Source: an uncultured Collinsella sp. (GTDB lineage: Bacteria; Actinomycetota; Coriobacteriia; Coriobacteriales; Coriobacteriaceae). From it: 64,000 bases of DNA. Every line of letters starts with the position of its first letter. The stretch's first letter is position 1. Positions 52,044-61,035 of this stretch are shown here, one piece after another. Under the pieces are notes generated by a model. It worked only from the letters and a program-made list of their open reading frames with translations, did no database searches and was not told where the DNA came from. Location: assembly GCA_900758375.1 (NCBI GenBank), contig CAAERJ010000055.1, forward strand, positions 1-64,000. Reading direction: 5' to 3'. Position numbers and translations under genes: made by a program.

Positions 52044-52820
52044 TCACGCTGCATCCTTCCAGCCTGCAGTAGCCTTGGTCACGCTTGTGGCGCCGATACC
52101 GGTGATACGGGCAATTTGCTTGACCGTGAGATGTGCCCGCCTGAGCCTCAGCAGGCAGGCATCGCGTTCGGGGCGAGGCAGGGCCTTGAGCAGCGCAGGA
52201 TCTATGCTCGGCAGGACTTCGCGCGCAACGGAAAGAGCCTCCTCATCGGGAATCCGCCGGCGCGGAAGAACCTCCACTGACCAGAAGCGCCCGCCAACTT
52301 TCTTGAGATGCTCGCAATAGCGACGGGAGCCTCCGACAACATCGAGCATAGGGGCCGCATCACAGATGTCAAAGGGATCATAGCCCAGCTGATATGCCTT
52401 ATAGCTTGACCAGCGGTACGCCTCGAGCGAGTCAAGCGCACCCTTCACGGGATTGAGATGAATATAGTCGAGCAGCTGCACTGCCTGCGTGTCCGACTCA
52501 ACCGCGACCCGCGAGTAGCGATTGTCAAACAGATGTCCCGTTCTCCCCGTTTTCCCATTGAAATACTTAGCATATGCCGTCAGCGCGCACTGCATTGCCT
52601 TTGAAAGGTTGTCAAATGGGTCATCAACCATCAAATGGAAGTGGTTGTCCATAAGGCACCAAGCCAACACCGCCACGTCATGGCGCGCAAACCTGTCCGA
52701 GATATCCGATAAGAAACGATAACGGTCGGAGTCATCTTCAAAAATAATCTGTTTGGAGTTGCCGCGGTCAAAGACGTGGTAATAGCCGGTGATCGAAACG
52801 GCACGGGCACATCGGGGCAT
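52044..52820 (-). CDS. REP-associated tyrosine transposase (RAYT, Y1 family)
   Basis: 258 residues from MPRCARAV. Y1/IS200-type nuclease: the HUH pair in NHFHLMV and the catalytic Tyr region AYAKYFN. C-terminal half is a helical extra domain ending in an HTH-like segment. AAAGGAGAG precedes the ATG. Intact and flanked by its repeats. Confidence 0.9.
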   Translation of the reverse strand: MPRCARAVSITGYYHVFDRGNSKQIIFEDDSDRYRFLSDISDRFARHDVAVLAWCLMDNHFHLMVDDPFDNLSKAMQCALTAYAKYFNGKTGRTGHLFDNRYSRVAVESDTQAVQLLDYIHLNPVKGALDSLEAYRWSSYKAYQLGYDPFDICDAAPMLDVVGGSRRYCEHLKKVGGRFWSVEVLPRRRIPDEEALSVAREVLPSIDPALLKALPRPERDACLLRLRRAHLTVKQIARITGIGATSVTKATAGWKDAA

Positions 52821-52950
52821 AATCTCTCCTTTCAAAGCTGTACAGGCAACACCTAAAAGGAGAGAAGAAACGCAAAATGCTGAGCCTGTAACCTATTTAT
52901 ATCCAATGAGTGGCAACAACAGGCCCAGAACGGCAAAATGACAAATCGAT

Positions 52951-52998
52951 GTCTGTCCCAAATGAGTGAAAGCACTCATGTAAGCCTGTCCCCAATGA
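52951..52998. repeat. REP-like repeats, right block (inverted)
   Basis: GTCTGTCCC (52,951) and TAAGCCTGTCCC (52,981), the reverse complements of the left units, with AATGAGTGAAAGCACTCAT between. Together with the left block they bracket the transposase. Confidence 0.8.
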
Positions 52999-53029
52999 GC
53001 GGGGCGATGCGCTGGTAGATAGTTTAGTT

Positions 53030-53057
53030 AAAACGCTTCAGTGTATTGAAGCGTTTT
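53030..53057. promoter_or_regulatory. Palindrome upstream of adhE
   Basis: AAAACGCTTCA and TGAAGCGTTTT, an exact 11-bp inverted repeat with 6 bases between. It could be an operator or terminator; a TATCAT -10-like element lies downstream at 53,105. Confidence 0.55.
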
Positions 53058-53150
53058 AGTGTGCCTTTTACAGGAATCTGACCGTTCGCCGAATAATTTC
53101 TTGCTATCATGCAAGGCGTAGGGTAAATCTCCGATCGCAAGGAGACACAA

Positions 53151-55799
53151 ATGGTGAAAAAGTCACCGGAAAACACTACTCCCGCAATTGTGGACAACGT
53201 AGAGGCGCTTGAGGCCAAGCTCGCTCAGATGCGAGAGGCCCAGGCGCTTTTTGCTACGTACACGCAGGAGCAGGTCGACAAGATCTTCTATGAGGCCGCC
53301 ATGGCCGCCAACAAGGCTCGTATCCCGTTGGCGAAGATGGCCATCGAGGAGACCGGCCGCGGCGTTCTTGAGGACAAGGTCATCAAGAACCACTACGCCG
53401 CAGAGTACATCTACAACGCTTACAAGAACACCAAGACCTGTGGTGTCCTGGAGCGCGACGAGGCTTACGGCATCACCAAGATCGCCGAGCCCATCGGCAT
53501 CGTGGGCGCCGTCATCCCGACGACCAACCCCACCTCCACCGCGATCTTCAAGACGCTGATCTGCCTGAAGACCCGCAACGCCATCATCATCTCCCCGCAC
53601 CCGGCTGCCGCCAAGTGCACCATCGCCGCCGCCAAGCTCGTGCTTGACGCCGCAGTCAAGGCCGGTGCCCCCGAGGGCATCATCGGCTGGGTTGATGTCC
53701 CCTCCATCGAGCTGACCAACATGGTCATGCGCGACGTCGACATCATCCTCGCCACCGGTGGCCCGGGCATGGTCAAGGCCGCTTACTCCTCGGGCAAGCC
53801 CGCCCTGGGCGTTGGCGCCGGTAACACCCCGGTCGTCATCGACGACACCGCCGACGTGCTGCTCGCCGTCAACTCCATCATCCACTCCAAGACCTTCGAC
53901 AACGGCATGATCTGCGCTTCCGAGCAGTCCGTGACCGTCATCGACACCATCTATGACCAGGTCAAGGCCGAGTTCCAGAAGCGCGGCTGCTACTTCGTCA
54001 AGCAGGGTGCCGAGATGGAGGCCCTGCGTGCCGCCATGTTCAAGAACGGCGCCCTCGATCACCGCATCCCCGGCATGGCTGCCGCCAAGATCGCCGAGCT
54101 CGCCGGCATCGAGGTTCCCGCCAAGACCAAGATCCTGATCGCCGAGGTCACCTCCACCGACCCCGCCAAGGAGGAGTTCTCCCACGAGAAGCTCTCCCCG
54201 GTCCTGGCCATGTACCACGCCAAGGACTTCCAGGAGGCCGTTGACAAGGCCGAGCACCTGGTGCTCGCCGGTGGCCCGGGCCACACCGCCTCCCTGTACG
54301 TGCACCCCGCCCAGGCCGAGAAGATCAGCCTGTTCGAGCACGTCATGAAGGCCTGCCGTATCGTCATCAACACCCCGTCCTCGCACGGCGGCATCGGTGA
54401 CCTGTACAACTTTGGCATGAAGCCGTCTCTGACCCTGGGCTGCGGCTCCTGGGGCGGCAACTCCGTCTCCGAGAACGTTGGGGTGAAGCACTTGATCAAC
54501 GTTAAGACTGTGGCCGAGCGCCGTGAGAACATGCTGTGGTTCCGCGCTCCCGAGAAGGTCTACTTCAAGAAGGGTTCCACGCCCGTCGCCCTCGACGAGC
54601 TCGGTACCGTCATGGGCAAGAAGCGCGCCTTCATCGTCACCGACCAGTTCCTCTTCAAGAATGGCAACACCCGCGCCATCGAGGCCAAGCTCGACGAGAT
54701 GGGCATCGCCCACGACTGCTTCTATGACGTCGAGCCCGATCCGTCGCTGCAGTGCGCACGTCGCGGCGCCAAGCAGATGGCCCTCTTTGAGCCGGACGTC
54801 ATCATCGCCGTCGGCGGTGGCTCCGCTATGGACGCCGGCAAGATCATGTGGATGATGTACGAGCACCCCGAGTGCAAGTTTGAGGACATGGCCATGGACT
54901 TCATGGACATCCGCAAGCGTATCTTCACCTTCCCCGAGATGGGCAAGAAGGCCTACTTCGTCGCCGTCCCGACCTCTTCGGGTACCGGCTCCGAGTGCAC
55001 GCCGTTCGCCATCATCACCGACAAGGAGACCGGCATCAAGTGGCCGCTCGCCGACTACGCGCTGCTCCCCAACATGGCTATCGTCGACGCCGACAACTGC
55101 ATGACCGCCCCGCGCGGCCTGACCGCTGCCTCCGGCATCGACGTCATGACCCACGCCATCGAGTCCTACGTCTCCATCATGGCTTCCGACTACACCAAGG
55201 GCCTCTCCGAGCGCGCTGCTAAGCTCGTCTTCGAGAACCTGCCCTCCAGCTTCACGAACGGTGCCAAGGACCCGCATGCCCGCGAGGAGATGCACAACGC
55301 CTCCTGCATGGCCGGTATGGCCTTCGCCAACGCCTTCCTGGGCCTCAACCACTCCATGGCCCACAAGCTCGGCGCTTTCCATCACCTGCCCCACGGCCTC
55401 GCAAACGCCGTCATCCTGACCCGCGTTATGCGCTACAACGCCGCCGAGGCTCCCGTCAAGATGGGTACCTTCTCCCAGTATCCTTACCCCAACGCGCTGC
55501 ACAACTACGCCGAGATGGCCAAGTACTGCGGCATCGAGGGCAAGGACGACAAGGAGGTCTTCGAGAACTTCATCACGAAGCTCGAGGAGCTCAAGGACTT
55601 CATCGGTGTCAAGAAGACCATCGCCGACTACGGTGTTGACGAGCAGTACTTCCTCGACACCCTCGACGAGATGACCGAGCAGGCATTCAACGACCAGTGC
55701 ACCGGCGCTAACCCGCGCTACCCGCTCATGAGCGAGATCAAGGAGCTCTACCTGGACGCCTACTACGGCCGCGAGCCCCAGGACTACGCCGTCTGCTAG
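53151..55799 (+). CDS. adhE: Bifunctional aldehyde-alcohol dehydrogenase
   Basis: 882 residues. N-terminal acetaldehyde dehydrogenase with Cys in MICASEQS; C-terminal iron alcohol dehydrogenase with GGGSAMDAGKIMW and HSMAHKLGAFHHLPHG iron ligands. Converts acetyl-CoA to ethanol, recycling NADH during fermentation. AAGGAGA precedes the ATG. Codon choice is strongly biased, as in highly expressed genes. Confidence 0.96.
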   Translation: MVKKSPENTTPAIVDNVEALEAKLAQMREAQALFATYTQEQVDKIFYEAAMAANKARIPLAKMAIEETGRGVLEDKVIKNHYAAEYIYNAYKNTKTCGVLERDEAYGITKIAEPIGIVGAVIPTTNPTSTAIFKTLICLKTRNAIIISPHPAAAKCTIAAAKLVLDAAVKAGAPEGIIGWVDVPSIELTNMVMRDVDIILATGGPGMVKAAYSSGKPALGVGAGNTPVVIDDTADVLLAVNSIIHSKTFDNGMICASEQSVTVIDTIYDQVKAEFQKRGCYFVKQGAEMEALRAAMFKNGALDHRIPGMAAAKIAELAGIEVPAKTKILIAEVTSTDPAKEEFSHEKLSPVLAMYHAKDFQEAVDKAEHLVLAGGPGHTASLYVHPAQAEKISLFEHVMKACRIVINTPSSHGGIGDLYNFGMKPSLTLGCGSWGGNSVSENVGVKHLINVKTVAERRENMLWFRAPEKVYFKKGSTPVALDELGTVMGKKRAFIVTDQFLFKNGNTRAIEAKLDEMGIAHDCFYDVEPDPSLQCARRGAKQMALFEPDVIIAVGGGSAMDAGKIMWMMYEHPECKFEDMAMDFMDIRKRIFTFPEMGKKAYFVAVPTSSGTGSECTPFAIITDKETGIKWPLADYALLPNMAIVDADNCMTAPRGLTAASGIDVMTHAIESYVSIMASDYTKGLSERAAKLVFENLPSSFTNGAKDPHAREEMHNASCMAGMAFANAFLGLNHSMAHKLGAFHHLPHGLANAVILTRVMRYNAAEAPVKMGTFSQYPYPNALHNYAEMAKYCGIEGKDDKEVFENFITKLEELKDFIGVKKTIADYGVDEQYFLDTLDEMTEQAFNDQCTGANPRYPLMSEIKELYLDAYYGREPQDYAVC

Positions 55800-55818
55800 T
55801 TTTTAGCACGGTTATTTG

Positions 55819-55854
55819 CGGCGGGGGTGCACGGGTGTACGCACGCCCCCGCCG
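55819..55854 (+). terminator. Hairpin after adhE
   Basis: CGGCGGGGG pairs with CCCCCGCCG with an 18-base loop. The following T-run is weak, so partial read-through into the kinase gene is likely. Confidence 0.55.
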
Positions 55855-55887
55855 TTGCTTCTATCGCATCGTTGAAAGGATGCAATC

Positions 55888-56652
55888 ATGCTGCTCCCCG
55901 ATTCCAAGACCGAGCTCGTCCGTCGCGGCAACAAGGTCGTTTACGACCTGGGCGACAAGATCGTCAAGGTCTTTAACGAGACCAAGCCCGTCTCCGACGT
56001 GTTCAACGAGGCTTTGAATCTTGCCCGCATCAATGAGTGCGGCATCCGCAGCCCCAAGGCTCTCGAGGTTTCTCAGCTCGAGAACGCCAACGGCTGGGCG
56101 CTCGTGACCGAGAAGGTTCCGGGCACCACCCTTGCCGAGAAGATGACTGCCGAGCCCCAGCGCTTTGGTGAGTACCTCGAGATGTTCGTCGACCTCCAGA
56201 TCGAGATCCACGGCTACACCTCCCCGCTGCTCAACCGTCAGCGCGATAAGTTCGCCCGCATGATCGACAGCCTCGATCAGCTCAATGCCACCACGCGCTA
56301 CAACCTTCAGGAGCGACTGGACGGCATGACCAAGGAGTTCAAGGTCTGCCACGGCGACTTCAACCCCTCCAACGTCATCGTCGGCGACGACGGCCAGCTG
56401 TACGTCTGCGACTGGGCACATGCCACCCAGGGCTCCCCTGCTGCCGATGTTGCCACCACCTACCTGCTCTTTGCCCTCAACAGCAAGGACCAGGCTGAGG
56501 CCTACCTGGAGCTCTACTGCGACCGCGCCGACATGCCCATGCAGCTCGTGCGTCAGTGGACGAGCATCGTCGCCGCTTCCGAGCTCGCTCGTAAGCGCAA
56601 CGTGAACGATGAGTTCCTTAAGAACTGGATCGACGTCGTCGATTATCAGTAA
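55888..56652 (+). CDS. APH-fold kinase or phosphotransferase
   Basis: 254 residues. The kinase motif HGDFNPSNVIV and metal-binding CDWAHATQG mark the APH/choline-kinase superfamily; the N-lobe has VRRGNKVVYDLGDKIVKVF. The substrate is unknown and antibiotic resistance should not be assumed. Follows adhE on the same strand. Confidence 0.82.
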   Translation: MLLPDSKTELVRRGNKVVYDLGDKIVKVFNETKPVSDVFNEALNLARINECGIRSPKALEVSQLENANGWALVTEKVPGTTLAEKMTAEPQRFGEYLEMFVDLQIEIHGYTSPLLNRQRDKFARMIDSLDQLNATTRYNLQERLDGMTKEFKVCHGDFNPSNVIVGDDGQLYVCDWAHATQGSPAADVATTYLLFALNSKDQAEAYLELYCDRADMPMQLVRQWTSIVAASELARKRNVNDEFLKNWIDVVDYQ

Positions 56653-56684
56653 TATCTGAGCGATTCATTTCGCATCGGAGATAC

Positions 56685-56728
56685 AAAGGAAAACCCCGCA
56701 GCTCGCATGGGCTGTGGGGTTTTCCTTT
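56685..56728 (+). terminator. Terminator after kinase gene
   Basis: AAAGGAAAACCCCGCAGC pairs with GCTGTGGGGTTTTCCTTT (one G-T wobble) with an 8-base loop, followed by TTTTA. Confidence 0.85.
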
Positions 56729-56757
56729 TAGCGATTGAGCACGACGGTAAGATAAAA

Positions 56758-56803
56758 GGGCGGCCTCGCATCTCCCCAATCTGGAGAAATGCGAGGCCGT
56801 CCC
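56758..56803 (-). terminator. proS terminator
   Basis: GGGCGGCCTCGCAT pairs with ATGCGAGGCCGTCCC (minor mismatch), followed by TTTTAT on the minus strand. Confidence 0.85.
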
Positions 56804-56832
56804 GCATATCGAACTACAAGCGAAATCGTAGA

Positions 56833-58554
56833 TTAACGACGGGCAGCTTTCACAAGCTCGGCAACCTTGGCGACGACCTCGTCGATCGCCACATCCTCGC
56901 GCTCGCCCGTGGCACGATCCTTGAGCTCGACGGTGCCGTTCTTAAGACCACGCTTGCCGAGCACTACCTGATACGGGAAGCCCATAAGGTCGTTGTCGGC
57001 AAACTTAAAGCCAGGACGCTCATCGCGATCGTCGACGACGACCTCGATACCCTCGGCGCAGAGACCATCAACAATCTGCTCGCAGACGGTAGCGCACTCC
57101 TCCTTCTTGGGATCGAGCGGAATCACCGCGACCTCGAACGGGGCAACGGAGACCGGCCAGACGATACCGTGCTCGTCGTTATGCTGCTCCACGACGGCAG
57201 CGAGCGAGCGAGACACGCCCACGCCGTAGCAACCCATGATGAGCGGCTTCTCCTTGCCGTCCTCGTCCATAAAGGTGGCACCCATGGCCTCGGAATACTT
57301 GGTGCCCAGCTGGAAGACCTGGGAGACCTCGATACCGCGGGCAGCGGAAAGCGGCTTGCCGCAGTGCGGGCAGGGATCGCCGGCAACAACGGTTACCAGG
57401 TCGGCCCACTCATCGACGGAGAAATCGCGCTCGGGGCAAGCACCGGTAAAGTGATAGTCGACCTCGTTGGCACCGCAGGCCCACTGCTTGGACTCGCGCA
57501 GACTCTCGTCACAGACCAGACGGATGCCCTCGGGCAGGTTAACCGGTCCGATAAAGCCCTTATGCAGACCGTAGGTCTGGAGCTCCTCGTCAGTCATCAT
57601 GCGATAGCCCTTGCCAAAGACGTGTTCGGCCTTGCAGTCGTTGAGCTCATGATCGCCCGGAACGATGGCCACAACAGGCTTGCCCTCGGCGTCGATGAGA
57701 GCCAGGGACTTGCGCGTACCGTTCTCGGGGAAGCCGAAGAACTTGGCAACAGCCTCGATGGTGCCCATGCCCGGAGTCTCGACCTTGGTGAGTGTGCCGT
57801 CGCCGGGGCCCTCGGTCACAACGACCTTGGTGCTTGCAGCCTCGTCATCGGCAGCAAAGCCGCAATCGTCGCAGTAGACCAGCGAAGCCTCGCCGGCATC
57901 GGCCAGCGCCATGTACTCGACGGAGGTATCGCCGCCGATCTCACCGGAGTCGGCGACAACGGGCAGAGCCTTGATGTAGCAGCGCTCGCAGATGTTGGCG
58001 TAGGCCTGCTTCATCTTGTCGTACTCCTCCTGCAGGCTCTCCTGCGTGGCAGAGAAGCTGTAGGCGTCCTTCATGATGAACTCGCGACCGCGCATCAGGC
58101 CAAAGCGGGGACGGAACTCGTCGCGGAACTTGTCCTGGATGTGATAAAGATTCACCGGCAGCTGCTTGTAGGAACGCAGCTCATTGCGCACCAGGGCAGT
58201 CACGGTCTCCTCGTGCGTGGGACCGAGCACAAACTCGCGGCCGTGGCGGTCATCAAAGCGCACGAGCTCCTTGCCATAGGCATCGATACGGCCGGACTCG
58301 CGCCACAGCTCGGCATCGACCATGATGGGCATCATGAGCTCCTGGGCGCCGGCAGCGTCCATCTCGTCGCGCACGATGTTCTCGATCTTGCGAATCGAGC
58401 GCCAAGCAAGCGGCAGATAGGAATAGAGACCGGCGGCCTCCTTGCGAATCATGCCGGCACGAAGCAGCAGGCGATGGCTCGCAAGCTCGGCGTCGGCCGG
58501 ATCCTCTTTGAGCGTCGGAGCATACAGCTTAGACATATACATTGCTCGAGTCAT
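56833..58554 (-). CDS. proS: Prolyl-tRNA synthetase
   Basis: 573 residues, bacterial long form with an editing insertion. Motif 2 FRDEFRPRFGLMRGREFIMKD is shortened here to its core RPRFGLMRGREF; motif 3 and anticodon-binding domain follow. Start after GAGGAG within the ispG stop region. Confidence 0.95.
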   Translation of the reverse strand: MTRAMYMSKLYAPTLKEDPADAELASHRLLLRAGMIRKEAAGLYSYLPLAWRSIRKIENIVRDEMDAAGAQELMMPIMVDAELWRESGRIDAYGKELVRFDDRHGREFVLGPTHEETVTALVRNELRSYKQLPVNLYHIQDKFRDEFRPRFGLMRGREFIMKDAYSFSATQESLQEEYDKMKQAYANICERCYIKALPVVADSGEIGGDTSVEYMALADAGEASLVYCDDCGFAADDEAASTKVVVTEGPGDGTLTKVETPGMGTIEAVAKFFGFPENGTRKSLALIDAEGKPVVAIVPGDHELNDCKAEHVFGKGYRMMTDEELQTYGLHKGFIGPVNLPEGIRLVCDESLRESKQWACGANEVDYHFTGACPERDFSVDEWADLVTVVAGDPCPHCGKPLSAARGIEVSQVFQLGTKYSEAMGATFMDEDGKEKPLIMGCYGVGVSRSLAAVVEQHNDEHGIVWPVSVAPFEVAVIPLDPKKEECATVCEQIVDGLCAEGIEVVVDDRDERPGFKFADNDLMGFPYQVVLGKRGLKNGTVELKDRATGEREDVAIDEVVAKVAELVKAARR

Positions 58555-59637
58555 TTATTTCTCCTCAATAAGCTTGTCGACCTCGGCCATTAGCGCGTCG
58601 ACAATTTGGTCCTCAGCTACTTTACCAATGATCTGGCCGTGCGAAAAGAGCAGGCCCTGACCTCGTCCGCAAGCAACACCCAAGTCGGCGTCAGAGGCCT
58701 CGCCGGGGCCATTGACTGCACAGCCCATCACGGCAATCGAAAGCGGCGCGGAGTAGTTCTTAAGCCGCTCGGTGACCTCCTCGGCGATAGGAATGAGGTT
58801 AACCTGGCAGCGAGCGCACGTGGGGCACGAGACGATCTCGGGACCACGGCGGCGAAGGCCGAGCGACTGCAGAATACCCCAGGCGACCGGCGGTTCCTCG
58901 ACCGGATCGGCCGTGAGCGAGACGCGCATGGTGTCGCCAATGCCCTCGGAAAGCAAAATTCCCAGGCCCACAGAGCTCTTAATGGTGCCCTGGAGCTTGG
59001 TTCCGGCCTCAGTCACGCCCAAATGAAGCGGAACATGGGGGATTTCGCGCGACAGAGCACGATAGGTGTCAAGCGTCGTGGACACGCTATGAGCCTTGGC
59101 GGAAAGCACGATATTGGTAAAGCCGCGATCCTCAAAATGTTTGACGAAACGCTCGCTCGACATCACAAGCTTTTCGGGCTGCGTAAGGTCATCGCGCTCG
59201 GCGATATCCTGCTCAAGCGAGCCGGCGTTCACGCCAATGCGAATCGCGCACCCAGCGGCGCCCGCGGCATCGATCACGGCATCGACCTTAGCCCAATCGC
59301 CAATGTTGCCGGGATTGATGCGGAGCTTAGCGGCACCGGCCTCCACGGCACCAATGGCGAGTTTATGGTTAAAGTGGATATCGGCAACGATCGGCACCGG
59401 AGACTCCGCACAAATCGTGCGAAAGCCCTCGAGCGCAGCCTCAGTGGGCACGCTCACGCGCACAACATCACAACCCGCCTGGGCGAGTGCACGAACTTGT
59501 GCAAGCGTTGCCTGCGCGTCGGCGGTATCGGTGCAGGTCATGGACTGAACCACCACCGGCGCGCCGCCGCCTATCTGCACGTCGCCCACAAACACGGGGC
59601 GCGTCAGCTCGCGCGGCAAAGGATGGGACAAAGACAA
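58555..59637 (-). CDS. ispG: HMBPP synthase IspG
   Basis: 360 residues from a TTG start (GGGGAG lies 8 bases upstream). [4Fe-4S] ligands in CPTCARCQ and the GCAVNGPGEA motif. Makes HMBPP in the MEP isoprenoid pathway together with dxr. Confidence 0.92.
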   Translation of the reverse strand: MSLSHPLPRELTRPVFVGDVQIGGGAPVVVQSMTCTDTADAQATLAQVRALAQAGCDVVRVSVPTEAALEGFRTICAESPVPIVADIHFNHKLAIGAVEAGAAKLRINPGNIGDWAKVDAVIDAAGAAGCAIRIGVNAGSLEQDIAERDDLTQPEKLVMSSERFVKHFEDRGFTNIVLSAKAHSVSTTLDTYRALSREIPHVPLHLGVTEAGTKLQGTIKSSVGLGILLSEGIGDTMRVSLTADPVEEPPVAWGILQSLGLRRRGPEIVSCPTCARCQVNLIPIAEEVTERLKNYSAPLSIAVMGCAVNGPGEASDADLGVACGRGQGLLFSHGQIIGKVAEDQIVDALMAEVDKLIEEK

Positions 59638-59650
59638 TCCAAACACTCCC

Positions 59651-61012
59651 CTACAAAATAAATCGAAGGACGTCGGAACGAAGCATATAGACAAACAGCA
59701 GCGCAAAGAGCGCGATGCCCACATAGCTCACAATCGTCTGGACCTTGAGCGGAAGCTCGCGGCCCGCAATCTTTTGAATGATCTCGATGACCAGCTTGCC
59801 GCCATCGAGTGGCGGGATGGGCAGCAGGTTCATAAAGCCCAACGAGAACGAGATGAACGCGGCAAACGTCAAGAACGTCGCGGGGCCGGCGGCAGCCGCC
59901 TGAGAAGACATGACGCTGATGCCCACAATCGAGCTGGACTGATCGAGTATCTCCATCGTATGCTGCGGCTGCAGCAGACGCATAACGCCCTCAGCAGTCT
60001 GCTGAACATAGGAGAACGACAGCCACGCCGACGTAATGGGGTCCAAATGGACCACTTGCGTGGAGGCATAAACGCCCAAACGCTCGTCCTCCTTGAGCGC
60101 GACCGAGGTCGAAAGTTTCTTGCCGTCGTGCTGATACTCAATGGAGATATCGTCCCGACCGACAGCCTTGCCGATGGCATCATACACATCCATCCAGCTG
60201 GAGCAGGACACGCCATCGACACTAAGAATCGTGTCGCCGGCCTCGATGCCCGCCTTGGCGGCTATCGAGCCTTCTTCGACCTGACCGATCACATTGCTAT
60301 CGACCGGCACCGATACGCCGGCGATAGAGTAGATGCTCATCAACAGCAAAAAGCCCGTCAGGATATTGACGAGAATGCCCGCGAGCAGCATAAAGGCACG
60401 CTTGAGAAAACCCTGGCCCAGATAGGTATGCGAACGCTCCTGCTCGAGGAACTCCGAAGCGGCGACCGGCAGCTCCCACACATCGCCCTCGGCAGTCGCA
60501 TGCTCTCGATCGAACTTGCGGCCGTCAAAGGTGGTATATCCTGCAGCATCGCGCGGCAGCGTCTGGTACCTAACCGGATAGTAACTGGGTGAAGGCTTCT
60601 CCCCTTCCTCGTACCAAGGCGCAATGGAACCCCAGCCCAAAAGCAAGGCACAAGCCTCGAGAACATCCTCCTCGGGCAGTTCCAGCTCGACGGAAAGGTC
60701 TGCAACCGAAACGCGACCATGACGATAGATCGCCGCAAGCACACGGTCGGCGCACGAGACGTCGGTCGGGTCCATACCGCAGATAGCAGCATAACCACCC
60801 AGCAGCAGCGGCGTCACACCAAACTTGGTACCGATGCGACGCGACGTATGATGAATGTTAAAGCGGCACGGCAGGCCCAAGAAAAACTCGGTGACGCGCA
60901 CGCCGCACGCACGAGCCGCTAAAAAGTGGCCGCCCTCATGTAGAAACACAAGGACGGATAGCATCAGCAGGCCCCAAAAGACCGAGGAGAGAACGCTCAG
61001 AACAGTATCCAT
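59651..61012 (-). CDS. rseP: Site-2 protease RseP with inserted domain
   Basis: 453 residues. Zinc motif HEGGH (25-29) and C-terminal PPLDGGK. A PDZ domain lies about 250-340. Between GGYAAICGM and the second membrane segment is an insertion of about 110 residues, part of which (CADRVLAAIYRHGRVSVADL, 87-106) reads like a winged helix. The start at 61,012 follows AAGGA. Confidence 0.9.
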   Translation of the reverse strand: MDTVLSVLSSVFWGLLMLSVLVFLHEGGHFLAARACGVRVTEFFLGLPCRFNIHHTSRRIGTKFGVTPLLLGGYAAICGMDPTDVSCADRVLAAIYRHGRVSVADLSVELELPEEDVLEACALLLGWGSIAPWYEEGEKPSPSYYPVRYQTLPRDAAGYTTFDGRKFDREHATAEGDVWELPVAASEFLEQERSHTYLGQGFLKRAFMLLAGILVNILTGFLLLMSIYSIAGVSVPVDSNVIGQVEEGSIAAKAGIEAGDTILSVDGVSCSSWMDVYDAIGKAVGRDDISIEYQHDGKKLSTSVALKEDERLGVYASTQVVHLDPITSAWLSFSYVQQTAEGVMRLLQPQHTMEILDQSSSIVGISVMSSQAAAAGPATFLTFAAFISFSLGFMNLLPIPPLDGGKLVIEIIQKIAGRELPLKVQTIVSYVGIALFALLFVYMLRSDVLRFIL

Positions 61013-61035
61013 AAAACGAAAAGCAATCCTTATGA

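Noticed and set aside
53163..55502. A 779-residue frame antisense to adhE
   Set aside because: It mirrors the strong codon bias of adhE, is Gly/Val/Asp/His-rich without domains, and has no ribosome site.
55888..56652. Aminoglycoside resistance gene
   Set aside because: The kinase fold is shared with many metabolic enzymes; no feature specific to aminoglycoside enzymes was recognised.
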